64,000 nucleotides of DNA from Parafilimonas terrae (GCF_900115755.1 NZ_FOXQ01000012.1:96189-160188); one strand, 5' to 3'; shown: positions 18,450 through 28,242, counted from the first letter of the stretch. Notes: generated by a model from the letters alone, not told the origin. A program made the numbers and translations.

Positions 18450-21400
18450 TTAGAAATTCATTTGCAGGCCTATAGAGAGATTTCTTGTATTGGGATAAGT
18501 ATTGCCATTGCCGGTGTTCATTTCCGGGTCCCATAATTTAAAGGGGCTCCAATACAATAAATTAACGCCTGACAGGTAAATGCGTGCATTTTTCAGCCCT
18601 ATGCTTTTAAATGAACCGCTTGGCAAATTGTATCCTATATCAAGTGTTTTAAACCTTATGAAGCTAATATCCTTCACCCACCAGGTGCTGGGCTGATTGT
18701 TGTTATTAACGGTTGTTCCTACGCCAAGACGCGGATAAAACGGGTGTTCGGCATGATTTTCTTCTGTCCACCGGTCAACAACATTGGAATAAGAATTACC
18801 ATCATTACCACTGGCGGAGAGAGGTACCCTGGCAATACCGTCAAGTGTACGGTAAGCGCCTGAAACCCCCTGGAAGAAAGCGCTGATATAAAACTGGCCA
18901 ACATTAAGATTCACACCAAAACCATAGGTAAGGCTTGGCACATCGCCCCTGCTTATTTTTGTTTGATCATATATATTTACAACACCGTCTCCATTGAGGT
19001 CTTTGTATTTTATATCCCCTACACGAGGGTTGCCCAATGCTGTCTGGTCGGCCCAGTTATCAATCTCTTTCTGGCTCTGAAACAGGCCCTCTGCCACATA
19101 TCCAAATTGGGATAAAATATTCTGCCCCCTTCTTTCCTGGTAAGGATCGGCAAAAGGCGCCTGCCTGTTTTCCAAAAGCACATCCTGGTTGTAGGAGAAT
19201 GTTCCCCTGAAAGAAATGGAAGTCTTTCTGCCGAGGCTTACAGGAAGCAGTTCTACTGTTCCATCAAAACCGGAGGCATTAACTTTACCATAGTTACCAA
19301 CGGGGTTGTATTGCAGGCCTGCATAGTCAGGAAAATCGGCCCTGTCAAGAAAAACACCGGTTCTTTTCGATTTGAAATAATCCAATATGAAAGTAAGTTT
19401 GTTGTTCAGCACATTAAACTCAAGGCCAAGGTCTTGAGTGTGTGCAGTGGCCCAGGATACATCGGCGCCATACTGTGAAATGTTTATACCAGAAATATAA
19501 CCGGTATTATTGTTTGGCGTACCAAACCAAATACCTTGCGCACCGGTTGTTATCAGCGTTAAATAGCCAAAGCGCAAACCGGAACCCGGCGCACCGGCTA
19601 TACCATTGGAATAGCGCACTTTAAAGAATTGGAAGACATTGGAAAGCGGCTCAAAGAATTTTTCTTTTGAAAGCACCCAGCCCAGGCCTACTGAAGGAAA
19701 GAAGCCAAACCTTTTTGATGGTGCATAATCTTCCGACCCGTTGTAGCCAGCATTAAATTCAGCAAAATATTTATCCTTATAAGAATAAGTAACCTTGCCT
19801 GCATAGTTCTGCTGGCGGTGAGGTATATAATCGCTGAGGTTTCCGGCAAAAGGGTACAACTGGCTTAGCTGGTTATATACCAGCATTGAGTAGATATGAT
19901 GATCGCCAAAAGTATTATCATATGTTACCTGCCCTTGTGCCGTAAACTGGCGGTTGGCATCATTGGCATTGCTAAAGCCCAGATTGTCTGATCCGGCAAG
20001 CATTTGTTCAAGGTTTAAAGACCCGTCATCATTATAATGATCCGCCTGGTTAAGGAAATATATACTCCTTGACCTTGTTCTGAATTGAGATGCAGAGTTC
20101 CATACATCAAATGAATACAAACCACTTACAGATAATCCTTTAACCCAAAAACTTAAATCCTGGCTTAAAGTTGCATTGCTGGTTATTTTGGAAGTGAAAA
20201 CTTTCGAATATCCTGTTTGCGTAACCGCAGCCCATGGGTTAGGTGAAGGTGTGGAACCATAGGCCAGCCCGGAAACAAGATTTCCCGGGTACATAGGTGG
20301 GTAGAAAACCGGGCTTGCATTCATCGCCTGCCCAAACGCCTGGGTGGCGCCTGCACCCGGCTGATTGAAATTGGTTATATATCCGCTTATGCCCATGAAA
20401 AACTTTGTTGTCTTAGTCCAGTTCATGTCCACATTAGAAGTAAAATTGAAGCGTTGAAAACGCGTATTGGCATCATATTTCACTTCCGGGGAAGTTTTAA
20501 TCAGGGATGCCTCGTCATAATAGGAAAGTGATGTATAAAACTGTGTATTTTCCGAACCACCGGTTGCACTAAAATTAAATCGTTTATTGGATGCGGTTTT
20601 ATTAAAAAGATAATCCAGCCAGTCAACATTCGGGTACACATAATGGTTTGCAGCGGGCGAAAGCGTGCTATCCATATAATCCTGTGTAAACTGGGGCTGC
20701 AAGCCTGATGCAACCATTGCTTCATTTTTAAGTTGCATATAAGTTGTGGCATCAGCCATATCAGGAATTTTGGTAAAAGCGGTAATGCCCTGGTTATAAT
20801 TGGCCATAATGTTTACCTTACCTTGTTTTCCCCTTTTGGTTGTAATAAGAATTACACCATTTGCACCCAAAGATCCATACACTGCAGTGGCAGCAGCATC
20901 CTTTAAAATGGTAAACGTGGCTATATCTTCGGGGTCAATACTATTAAGGTCCCTGCCCTGTACGCCGTCAATAATCACAAGGGCGGAACTGCTGCTTCTT
21001 CCAAAGCTTTGAATACCTCTTATCCAGATATCAGCAGTATTGCTTCCCGGCAAACCGGAACGCTGTACACCCACCAGGCCGGAAATGCGCCCCGCCAGCA
21101 TGGTACTTATATTGGCTACAGGATGTTGAAGGTCTTCCGCTTTTACGGTTGCCTGTGCACCAACAAGGCTCACTTTTTTCTGTTTGCCATAACCCACCAC
21201 CACCACATCTTCCATACTACCGGTTGGGGCATTCATGGTTATATCAAGGTAAATACGGTCGCCAACGGCAACTGTTTGGGTGCTGTAACCCACATAAGAG
21301 AAAGAAATAGAATCACCCTGTTGGGCGTTGATGGAAAATGCACCCTTCTCATTTGTTACAACGGTTTTACCCGTTTTCAGGTTTATGGTTGTAACGCCCT

Positions 21401-21548
21401 GCAACAAATTATTCAGTTCGTTATGCACTACACCGGTAATGGTAAGCTCCTGTTTTGTTTGCTGGGCACTGCTTGTTGAGCCAAGCAATAAAATGAAACA
21501 TAGAAAGAGCAGCAATTTGTACTTTCTTTTTTGCAAGTAAAATTTCAT
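18450..21548 (-). CDS. SusC/RagA family TonB-dependent outer membrane transporter
   Basis: I chose the ATG at 21548 (1032 residues, starting MKFYLQKRKYKLLL); an in-frame TTG 18 bases upstream is unlikely. After the signal peptide comes a carboxypeptidase-regulatory-like domain (about 40-110). A TonB-box-like segment (EDVVVVGYGKQKK), the plug domain and the 22-strand barrel then lead to the C-terminal aromatic residue in LSIGLQMNF. No STN domain is visible before the regulatory-like domain, so this transporter is not of the kind that signals to an anti-sigma factor. It imports glycan fragments with the adjacent SusD. The 237-base upstream gap carries GTTAA direct repeats. Confidence 0.96.
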   Translation of the reverse strand: MKFYLQKRKYKLLLFLCFILLLGSTSSAQQTKQELTITGVVHNELNNLLQGVTTINLKTGKTVVTNEKGAFSINAQQGDSISFSYVGYSTQTVAVGDRIYLDITMNAPTGSMEDVVVVGYGKQKKVSLVGAQATVKAEDLQHPVANISTMLAGRISGLVGVQRSGLPGSNTADIWIRGIQSFGRSSSSALVIIDGVQGRDLNSIDPEDIATFTILKDAAATAVYGSLGANGVILITTKRGKQGKVNIMANYNQGITAFTKIPDMADATTYMQLKNEAMVASGLQPQFTQDYMDSTLSPAANHYVYPNVDWLDYLFNKTASNKRFNFSATGGSENTQFYTSLSYYDEASLIKTSPEVKYDANTRFQRFNFTSNVDMNWTKTTKFFMGISGYITNFNQPGAGATQAFGQAMNASPVFYPPMYPGNLVSGLAYGSTPSPNPWAAVTQTGYSKVFTSKITSNATLSQDLSFWVKGLSVSGLYSFDVWNSASQFRTRSRSIYFLNQADHYNDDGSLNLEQMLAGSDNLGFSNANDANRQFTAQGQVTYDNTFGDHHIYSMLVYNQLSQLYPFAGNLSDYIPHRQQNYAGKVTYSYKDKYFAEFNAGYNGSEDYAPSKRFGFFPSVGLGWVLSKEKFFEPLSNVFQFFKVRYSNGIAGAPGSGLRFGYLTLITTGAQGIWFGTPNNNTGYISGINISQYGADVSWATAHTQDLGLEFNVLNNKLTFILDYFKSKRTGVFLDRADFPDYAGLQYNPVGNYGKVNASGFDGTVELLPVSLGRKTSISFRGTFSYNQDVLLENRQAPFADPYQERRGQNILSQFGYVAEGLFQSQKEIDNWADQTALGNPRVGDIKYKDLNGDGVVNIYDQTKISRGDVPSLTYGFGVNLNVGQFYISAFFQGVSGAYRTLDGIARVPLSASGNDGNSYSNVVDRWTEENHAEHPFYPRLGVGTTVNNNNQPSTWWVKDISFIRFKTLDIGYNLPSGSFKSIGLKNARIYLSGVNLLYWSPFKLWDPEMNTGNGNTYPNTRNLSIGLQMNF

Positions 21549-21687
21549 CAGGCAATTGTTTTTCAAAATGATTAATACGCCGGATAGGTTCCCGGCAATG
21601 GTTTTATTGGCAATAACAGTTCTGGCTTTCAGTTATTTTCGGATAAAGCAAGCCGTCGATTAACGGTGTAATTTTATTGGACAGGGT

Positions 21688-21716
21688 GTTAAAAAAAGGG
21701 TTAAAAGCCGGGTTAA
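21688..21716. promoter_or_regulatory. Three GTTAA direct repeats with 12-nt period upstream of susC
   Basis: GTTAA occurs at 21688, 21700 and 21712, exactly 12 bases apart, all in one orientation and two of them in the wider context GGGTTAA. A fourth copy is at 21761. They lie 140-168 bases before the susC ATG. Direct repeats at about one helical turn are the usual target of OmpR/SARP-type winged helices, the output domain of the neighbouring regulator. Binding is inference. Confidence 0.4.
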
Positions 21717-21785
21717 TGGCCAGATATTTTTAGCTAACCTTAACAATTAGGTCTTTTTTTGTTAAAAAAAACAATATGAAAAGGG

Positions 21786-24314
21786 TTATAAATTGATGTC
21801 TTCAAATTTTAAAGGGCAATCGTCACCGAGGGAACGCCTGTAATCAGCAGCGTGCAGGTCAAAAATTTTGCGGGCATAATCCGCACCTTTCAATTTTTTT
21901 AGTACAGCTATTTCGTATTTGAGGGCTTCTTCATTAAACGGCTCTGTTTTTAAAATATACCTCGAAATTTCCAGGGCTTGTTTTAAATTATTCGCGTCAC
22001 AAGATAGCTTTACTTCGCGCATCAGGAGGTTAATTAATCTGTGCTCATATTCATACTTCACCGTTTCCAGCCAGGTATCATGCATTTCATGTAGCAGGCC
22101 GCCACGTAAAATCACAGGCAGGCTTGCATCAGTAAATTCACCATGGTCTAAAATTTTAGAAACAAAGGCATAATCACAAAAAACCGTTTCATCCAGCTTA
22201 AAGAAATAATTATCGCCTGAAAAATTAAGCTCAAGCCCGCTGATATTACTAATAACATTTCTTAAATGATTGAACGTTACGCCACGTATGTTTTTGGTTT
22301 TTGTGTACTCTTTATCAGGCCATAAGGCAGACGAGATTTTTCTTGAGCTGATGCCTTCACCGTTAATGCTGTTAAGCAATATCAGCGCAAAAAGCTGTTT
22401 GATCTTTGGGCTGAACAGGTGGGTTATATCCATCCCTTTTGCATCATATACTAAGAAATCACCTAATATATAAATGGCATTTTGGGTAATCTGGTTAACT
22501 GCAGCCTCCGTTTCCGCAGGTTCATTCTCCACTTCAGGAATCATTAATGGCGCAGCAACTGCTGCCTGGCTTTGGCCCTTTTTTCTTCTCAATAATATAA
22601 TTCCGGCTATAACGCTAATAATAAACACACCTGCAATGATGTAGGGAACAAAATTCCGCGAAGGCTTTTCAGGCTCAAGGGATTGCAGGTAAAGCGCTCT
22701 GCTTAACGGTGGCCCCTCCAGTGAAAATACTTTTATAACAGAATTATGCCTGTCGGTAAATTCTTGTATGGTGCAAAAAAATTCATTTGTATTGATGTCA
22801 GAAAAAAGATTGATGTCAGATTCTATGCGCTCGGAAATAACCGGTATGGGCGCACTTACAATTTCATAGCTGCCGTCTTTAATAGAAAACTTATACAGCG
22901 TTAATGCTGTTCTGGCCATCTCATGTGGATAGCATAACGCATAAAAATATTGTTTGTCGGCCGACAAGATGAGGTTGTTGGCCGGAACAAACACGCCGCT
23001 GTCAGGTTGTATTTCCCAACACTTCTTTATTGTGTGATTTTGGACGTTGATCCTGTAAAGGTCATAATATTGTTTACCGCCAATAACCTGGTTGCCCGAT
23101 TCATTTCCATAACCGCCAAATAAAAATATTTCGTTAGGCTTGTCTGAAAGGCCAGCGGCAGAAAAGAAACGCGGCGTTATTTTATCGCCGGTAAAGGTTT
23201 GCGGCTGCCATGCGTCCGTTCGTTTATCGTAGTACAAAAACGTGTTATGGTATTTATAATTTCCATAGCCGCCAAACAGGTAAATAGTATCTCCTGTTGC
23301 ATCATAGAAAATATTGTGATGATGCAACTGGTTTGGCAGCGTTGCTTTACCAACCGTTTGCCATTCAAGATTATTCAGGTCGAGATTGAGTGATGCTATG
23401 GAAGGCTGGCCTGCCTGCACATCAAACAATTCGTAAATGTAAACCCTGTTTTCTTTTGTGTTAAGAATGTTTTTACCCAGCACCATATTTACGGGCATTG
23501 CGTTTTTATACGGCCTTGCCACCAGGTCTTTATTTTGCGCATTATAAGTTATCAGAGAATCTTTTGAAAAAATGGAAAGGTTTTGATCAAGCGGGTTGAA
23601 ATTTAATCCTGCTACCTGTTTAAATGAACGGTTGAAAACCGGTTTCCAGAAATATGATTCGCGGGTAAGCCAAAACGGGTTATCCACGTAACCAACAGTA
23701 TTGCCTTTTTCATCGTGCACATTGTTGCCGCTCCATTCATTCAATGGAAAGAAGTAATTTTTTTTATTGTCACTTACCGAAAGGTTTTTAATGGCTATAT
23801 GCGGCACTTCAGTATATAAAGGATTTTTGCCAAACACCAATCTTGCTGTTATCTTATCATGTAATCCTAATTCGCTGGTCTGATAATTTTTATTATTAAC
23901 GGCAATGGTCACCTCGTCTTTGTCCAGGTTAAAATTCATTACCACTTTCATCCATTTCTTTCTTACCAAAAGCGACGGCTGTAGCGGAATTTTAATTTTA
24001 TTGCTCCTCGCATCAATATTAAAATTGAGATAACCCGTATCATTATTAAAAAGATAGCTAAGGCTGTAAGAGTTTTCTTTATCGGCCACATTTAATATGT
24101 ACCCAAGGTTAGACCTGTCCCATACAGAAAGATCAAAACTTATTAAAAGATGATCGCTAAAAGTGGCATTGCCATTAAAAACATTATAGGATGTACGTTT
24201 TATAAGCAGGCTGTCATTAGCATTAAATTGTAACCCTTGAGCTTTTGTATTGAAAGCATTTATAAGCAGTAATAGTATATAGAAAAAGTTAGAACGACGT
24301 TTTAACAGGCCCAT
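21786..24314 (-). CDS. Membrane-anchored regulator: ConA-like fold, kelch repeats, TM helix, winged helix and BTAD
   Basis: This 842-residue protein appears to be a one-component transmembrane transcription factor. A signal peptide (1-26) leads to an extracytoplasmic LamG/ConA-like region (about 30-200). Kelch-type blades follow (DTIYLFGGYGNYKYHNTFLYY and EIFLFGGYGNES within about 230-520). One transmembrane helix lies at 555-575, with RRKK on the inner side. The cytoplasmic part begins with an OmpR-like winged helix (about 614-715; ILGDFLVYDAKG, SSALWPD, IRGVTFNHLRNVIS). It ends in a BTAD-like helical domain (about 720-842; WLETVKYEYEHRL, ALEISRYILKTEPFNEEALK), as in SARP activators. It stands just upstream of susC on the same strand and probably senses the glycan and activates the locus. 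Domain calls rest on motif reading. Confidence 0.78.
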   Translation of the reverse strand: MGLLKRRSNFFYILLLLINAFNTKAQGLQFNANDSLLIKRTSYNVFNGNATFSDHLLISFDLSVWDRSNLGYILNVADKENSYSLSYLFNNDTGYLNFNIDARSNKIKIPLQPSLLVRKKWMKVVMNFNLDKDEVTIAVNNKNYQTSELGLHDKITARLVFGKNPLYTEVPHIAIKNLSVSDNKKNYFFPLNEWSGNNVHDEKGNTVGYVDNPFWLTRESYFWKPVFNRSFKQVAGLNFNPLDQNLSIFSKDSLITYNAQNKDLVARPYKNAMPVNMVLGKNILNTKENRVYIYELFDVQAGQPSIASLNLDLNNLEWQTVGKATLPNQLHHHNIFYDATGDTIYLFGGYGNYKYHNTFLYYDKRTDAWQPQTFTGDKITPRFFSAAGLSDKPNEIFLFGGYGNESGNQVIGGKQYYDLYRINVQNHTIKKCWEIQPDSGVFVPANNLILSADKQYFYALCYPHEMARTALTLYKFSIKDGSYEIVSAPIPVISERIESDINLFSDINTNEFFCTIQEFTDRHNSVIKVFSLEGPPLSRALYLQSLEPEKPSRNFVPYIIAGVFIISVIAGIILLRRKKGQSQAAVAAPLMIPEVENEPAETEAAVNQITQNAIYILGDFLVYDAKGMDITHLFSPKIKQLFALILLNSINGEGISSRKISSALWPDKEYTKTKNIRGVTFNHLRNVISNISGLELNFSGDNYFFKLDETVFCDYAFVSKILDHGEFTDASLPVILRGGLLHEMHDTWLETVKYEYEHRLINLLMREVKLSCDANNLKQALEISRYILKTEPFNEEALKYEIAVLKKLKGADYARKIFDLHAADYRRSLGDDCPLKFEDINL

Positions 24315-24350
24315 TTTTCAGCGTTATAATAAGAAGCAGTTGCAGAATAT

Positions 24351-24358
24351 CAAAGTTA
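24351..24358 (-). promoter_or_regulatory. Candidate -7 promoter element of the kelch-BTAD regulator
   Basis: On the minus strand this reads TAACTTTG, a full match to TAnnTTTG, 37 bases before the regulator ATG. A weak -33-like TCTG stands 17 bases upstream. Confidence 0.45.
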
Positions 24359-24553
24359 TAGTAACAGGCAATAAGCAGAAGGAACTAAAACCGGATAATT
24401 TTTAACAACAAAAAGTTAGCTTATACAGAAATCCGTTTGCCGGCAGGTCCTCTGCTTAAGATTATGAACTGCGGAATTGTATTTAAAGCCGGAGACCTGG
24501 CAGGGTGGGATAAATTTCTCCCCGCGACATACAGAAATGATATTCCGGCGTTT

Positions 24554-25108
24554 TTAATGTTCCAGGCAGCTAAATACTATTTTATAAAATTCCGGGTGCG
24601 ATTGCCAGGTTTTGCCTGTTACAATTTTCCCATCCTGTACGGCTTCATCGTTTTTCACATATTTGCCGCCACAGGCTTCCACTTCAGATTTTACATGTTC
24701 ATAGCAGGCGATATTTCTATTATTTACAAGGCCTGCTGTTACTAATATTTGTGTGCCATGGCATATAGCAAAAACATATTTGCCTGCGTTATAAAACTCC
24801 TTTATAATTTTTATGACACGTTCATCATTGCGCAGGTATTCCGGAGCTCTTCCGCCGGGCATAAGCACGGCTGTATAATCAGCAGTGTTTACATCGTCGA
24901 AAGAAATATCAGCCATTAATAAATAACCTTTTCTTTCTACGTAAGTATCCCAGCCGGGTTCAAAATCATGCATTACAAGGTTCATTCTTTTTACAGCAGG
25001 CGCTGCTATAACCGGCGTATAACCGGCTTCCCTCAACCTGTGGCTGGCATATAAGATTTCAAAACTTTCACCGGCATCACCGGTAATGATGAGTATCTTT
25101 TTTAGCAT
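24554..25108 (-). CDS. DJ-1/PfpI family protein
   Basis: The 184-residue protein has the flavodoxin-like class I glutamine amidotransferase fold. The nucleophile elbow FAICHGTQIL holds a cysteine followed by histidine, as in PfpI and YhbO-type proteins; VLMPGGRAPEYLR carries the preceding loop. Members act as proteases, glyoxalases or deglycases, and the activity of this one is not predictable. It lies on the same strand as the regulator but 239 bases upstream of it, with nothing to suggest a shared transcript. Confidence 0.88.
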   Translation of the reverse strand: MLKKILIITGDAGESFEILYASHRLREAGYTPVIAAPAVKRMNLVMHDFEPGWDTYVERKGYLLMADISFDDVNTADYTAVLMPGGRAPEYLRNDERVIKIIKEFYNAGKYVFAICHGTQILVTAGLVNNRNIACYEHVKSEVEACGGKYVKNDEAVQDGKIVTGKTWQSHPEFYKIVFSCLEH

Positions 25109-25340
25109 AGCAATAATTTGAAAATTATAATCAAAAGCTATTTTACGGGCTAAAGATAAATGATTGATACTGCTGAAAAAATAATTGCTTGAAAGCCGGC
25201 AAACATTTTATTGCAGATAGCACCCTTGAAGTATTTAAGGGAATAAAGCATGTGCCGTAACCGGGTCTTTACCAGGTTACTGATTACTCTTTGCACTTTG
25301 GCTTAGCAACGGCTTATTAAGTATTGTCTGATACTGTTTG

Positions 25341-26885
25341 TTACCCTGCCCAACCTTCCCTGTCCAAACTCCGGTATTGGATAGCTTCTGCAAGGTGTTC
25401 CACTTTTATATCAGCGCTGCCGGCAAGATCGGCAACGGTGCGGCTTACTTTTAATATGCGGTCATAGGCGCGTGCAGATAAATTGAGTTTTTCCATAGCG
25501 CGTTTCAACAGGTTTTCACCGGCTGTATTGATTACACAAATTTCCCTGAGCTGTTTGCTGCTCATTTGTGCATTGGCATACATACCTTCAATCCCCTTAT
25601 ATCTTTCCGTCTGAATTTCCCTTGCTCTTATTACCCGCTCCCGGATAACTGAAGAAGATTCGCCTTTTGCCTGCATATTGCTTAATTCACTGAAGGCAAC
25701 CGGTGTTACTTCCACGTGCAGATCAATGCGGTCTAATAACGGCCCGGAAATTTTATTAAGATATTTCTGAACAGCGCCGGGTGGGCAGGTGCATTCCCTG
25801 TCGGGATGATTGTAAAATCCGCAGGGGCATGGATTCATAGAAGCGATGAGCATAAAACTCGCCGGGAAATCTACGGCCACTTTTGCCCTTGATATACTTA
25901 CTTTTCTTTCTTCCATCGGCTGGCGCATTACTTCTAAAACCGTGCGCTTAAATTCAGGTAACTCATCCAAGAACAAAACGCCATTATGCGCCAGGGAAAT
26001 TTCACCCGGTTGCGGAATACCGCCGCCGCCAACCAGCGCCACATCGCTGATGGTATGATGCGGCGAACGAAATGGCCGCCTGCTTATTAAAGAACTATTC
26101 TCCGGCAACTTTCCCGCTACGCTGTGAATTTTTGTTGTTTCCAGTGCTTCGTATAAACTCAGCGGTGGTAATATGGTTGGCAGCCTTCTCGCCAGCATAG
26201 TTTTGCCTGCACCGGGCGGGCCAATTAATATGGCGTTATGACCGCCTGCAGCAGCAATTTCCAAAGCCCGCTTTATATTTTCCTGGCCTTTCACGTCATT
26301 AAAATCAACGTCAAAATATTGCTGCGCATCAAAAAACTCTTCACGGGTATTTACTTCAACGGGCTTTAGCGAGGTTTCATCTTTAAAAAACTCCACCACT
26401 TCTTTTATATGCTCCACACCATAAACTTTTAAGTTATTTACCATGCCTGCTTCCCGTTCATTGGCTTTGGGAACGATCAATCCTTTAAAGCCTTCTTTGC
26501 GTGCCTGTATAGCAATAGGCAAAGCACCTTTTATGGGGCGAACTGTTCCATCAAGGCTCAATTCACCCATTATTATATATTCTGCCAAACGTTCGGGTTC
26601 TTCAATTTGTTCACTGGCGCCAAGCACGCCAATCGCTATAGGAAGATCAAAAGCAGAACCGCTCTTTTTTATATCAGCTGGCGCAAGATTTACCACGATC
26701 TTTATGCGTGGCATATACCAATCATTGGTTTTAATGGCACTTTCCATGCGCTGCAAACTTTCTTTTACAGCATTATCAGGCAGGCCAACAATAGTATAAT
26801 GCTGTCCTGCACTTACATTTACTTCAATAGTTATGGTGATGGCTTCAACGCCGTAAACAGCGCTTCCAAAAGTTTTGACCAGCAT
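25341..26885 (-). CDS. comM: YifB/ComM family Mg-chelatase-like AAA+ ATPase
   Basis: ComM is a hexameric helicase that promotes branch migration during natural transformation; in most bacteria the homologue is simply called YifB. The 514 residues are the usual length. The N-terminal 170 residues form the Lon-like S5 domain (GLPDNAVKESLQRM). Walker A is GPPGAGKTMLARRLP, Walker B lies in GVLFLDELPEF, and the C-terminal Mg-chelatase extension holds SARAYDRILKVSRT. A zinc-binding-like cysteine cluster is seen in NPCPCGFYNHPDRECTC. No other competence gene is nearby. Confidence 0.95.
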   Translation of the reverse strand: MLVKTFGSAVYGVEAITITIEVNVSAGQHYTIVGLPDNAVKESLQRMESAIKTNDWYMPRIKIVVNLAPADIKKSGSAFDLPIAIGVLGASEQIEEPERLAEYIIMGELSLDGTVRPIKGALPIAIQARKEGFKGLIVPKANEREAGMVNNLKVYGVEHIKEVVEFFKDETSLKPVEVNTREEFFDAQQYFDVDFNDVKGQENIKRALEIAAAGGHNAILIGPPGAGKTMLARRLPTILPPLSLYEALETTKIHSVAGKLPENSSLISRRPFRSPHHTISDVALVGGGGIPQPGEISLAHNGVLFLDELPEFKRTVLEVMRQPMEERKVSISRAKVAVDFPASFMLIASMNPCPCGFYNHPDRECTCPPGAVQKYLNKISGPLLDRIDLHVEVTPVAFSELSNMQAKGESSSVIRERVIRAREIQTERYKGIEGMYANAQMSSKQLREICVINTAGENLLKRAMEKLNLSARAYDRILKVSRTVADLAGSADIKVEHLAEAIQYRSLDREGWAG

Positions 26886-27042
26886 ATAAATAAAAGGTAT
26901 AGGCTTAGAAATTTATTTATAAATATACGTGCATCAAATCATAATTGCAGGTGTATTTAAGAGAAAGTATTTGATAAAAGTGAAGTGATAAAATTTAAAG
27001 CAATACAAACGCCGCGCATTTAGTTGCATAAACAACTTTTGT

Positions 27043-27050
27043 TACATTTG
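27043..27050 (+). promoter_or_regulatory. Candidate -7 promoter element of the thiolase gene
   Basis: TACATTTG matches TAnnTTTG exactly and ends 16 bases before the thiolase ATG. A -33-like TTTAG ends 19 bases upstream. Confidence 0.55.
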
Positions 27051-27066
27051 GATTCAAATTTATTTT

Positions 27067-28242
27067 ATGCAGGAAGCTTACATTGTAGCCGGTTACCGTA
27101 CGGCCGTTACCAAAAGCAAAAAAGGTGGTTTTAGGTTTTACAGGCCGGATGATCTTGCGATTGATGTGATTAAGGGATTGATGGCTGCAGTTCCGCAGCT
27201 TGAGGTGCAGCGTATTGATGATGTAATTGTGGGCAATGCCGTTCCGGAAGCTGAACAGGGTTTGCAGTTCGGGCGCATAATTGCTGCAAGGGCTTTAGGC
27301 ATAGAAGTACCGGGCGTAACAGTGAACCGCTATTGCGCCAGCGGGCTTGAAACCATTGCTATTGCCACAGCCAAAATAAGAACAGGTATGGCTGACTGTA
27401 TTATTGCCGGTGGCACGGAAAGCATGAGCCTGGTGCCAACAGCCGGCTGGAAAACAGTGCCTGCCTATTCCATAGCCAAAGATGAACCCGATTATTATTT
27501 AAGCATGGGCCTTACGGCAGAAGCGGTTGCCAAAGAGTTTAATGTGAGCCGTGAAGACCAGGATGCATTTGCATTAAAATCTCACCAAAAAGCAAAGAAG
27601 GCAATTGAAGAAGGGCATTTTAAAAGCGGCATTTTGCCCATTAATATTGAGCAGGTATATGTGGATGAAAAGAACAAGCGTAAAACAAAAACGAATACTG
27701 TAGATACAGATGAAGGTGTTCGCGCTGATACAACAATGGAAGCATTGTCCAAATTAAAACCGGCATTTGCGCAAAACGGCAGCGTAACTGCGGGCAACTC
27801 TTCCCAAACCAGCGATGGTGCAGCCTTTGTAATTGTAATGGGCGAAAAAATGATGAACGAATTAGGTTTAAAACCAATGGGCCGCTTGGTGAATTGTGTT
27901 TCGGCAGGCGTGCACCCGCGTATTATGGGCATTGGCCCTGTGGCGGCCGTACCAAAGGTTTTGAAGCGGGCTGCCATGAATTTAAGTGATATTGATTTAA
28001 TTGAACTGAATGAAGCTTTTGCTTCACAATCATTAGCCGTAATAAGAGAATTGGGATTAAATGGGGATATTGTAAATATAAATGGCGGGGCCATTGCACT
28101 TGGCCATCCTTTAGGTTGCACTGGTTGTAAATTAGCGGTGCAGATATTGCACGATATGAAACGACTTAATAAAAAATATGGATTAGTTACAGCCTGTGTG
28201 GGCGGTGGCCAGGGTGTTGCAGGGATTATTGAGAATTTGTAA
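27067..28242 (+). CDS. Acetyl-CoA C-acyltransferase (3-ketoacyl-CoA thiolase)
   Basis: The enzyme performs the last step of fatty acid beta-oxidation, or its reverse. The 391 residues match degradative thiolases. The nucleophilic cysteine lies in NRYCASGLETIA near residue 91. The C-terminal blocks are NINGGAIALGHPLGCTG, with its histidine, and ACVGGGQGVAGI, with the second cysteine. The N-terminal YRTAVTKSKKGGFR is of the FadA/FadI type. A FadB-like multifunctional partner, often adjacent in this phylum, is not in the window. The gene appears monocistronic, with its own promoter-like box. Confidence 0.94.
   Translation: MQEAYIVAGYRTAVTKSKKGGFRFYRPDDLAIDVIKGLMAAVPQLEVQRIDDVIVGNAVPEAEQGLQFGRIIAARALGIEVPGVTVNRYCASGLETIAIATAKIRTGMADCIIAGGTESMSLVPTAGWKTVPAYSIAKDEPDYYLSMGLTAEAVAKEFNVSREDQDAFALKSHQKAKKAIEEGHFKSGILPINIEQVYVDEKNKRKTKTNTVDTDEGVRADTTMEALSKLKPAFAQNGSVTAGNSSQTSDGAAFVIVMGEKMMNELGLKPMGRLVNCVSAGVHPRIMGIGPVAAVPKVLKRAAMNLSDIDLIELNEAFASQSLAVIRELGLNGDIVNINGGAIALGHPLGCTGCKLAVQILHDMKRLNKKYGLVTACVGGGQGVAGIIENL

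Noticed and set aside
21009..21479. 156-residue frame opposite susC
   Set aside because: Antisense of the SusC plug region; composition is that of a shadow frame.
21549..21566. TTG start extending SusC
   Set aside because: The ATG at 21548 already precedes a complete signal peptide.
24437..24745. 102-residue plus-strand frame upstream of the regulator
   Set aside because: Most of it overlaps the DJ-1 gene in antisense and it has no recognisable protein features.
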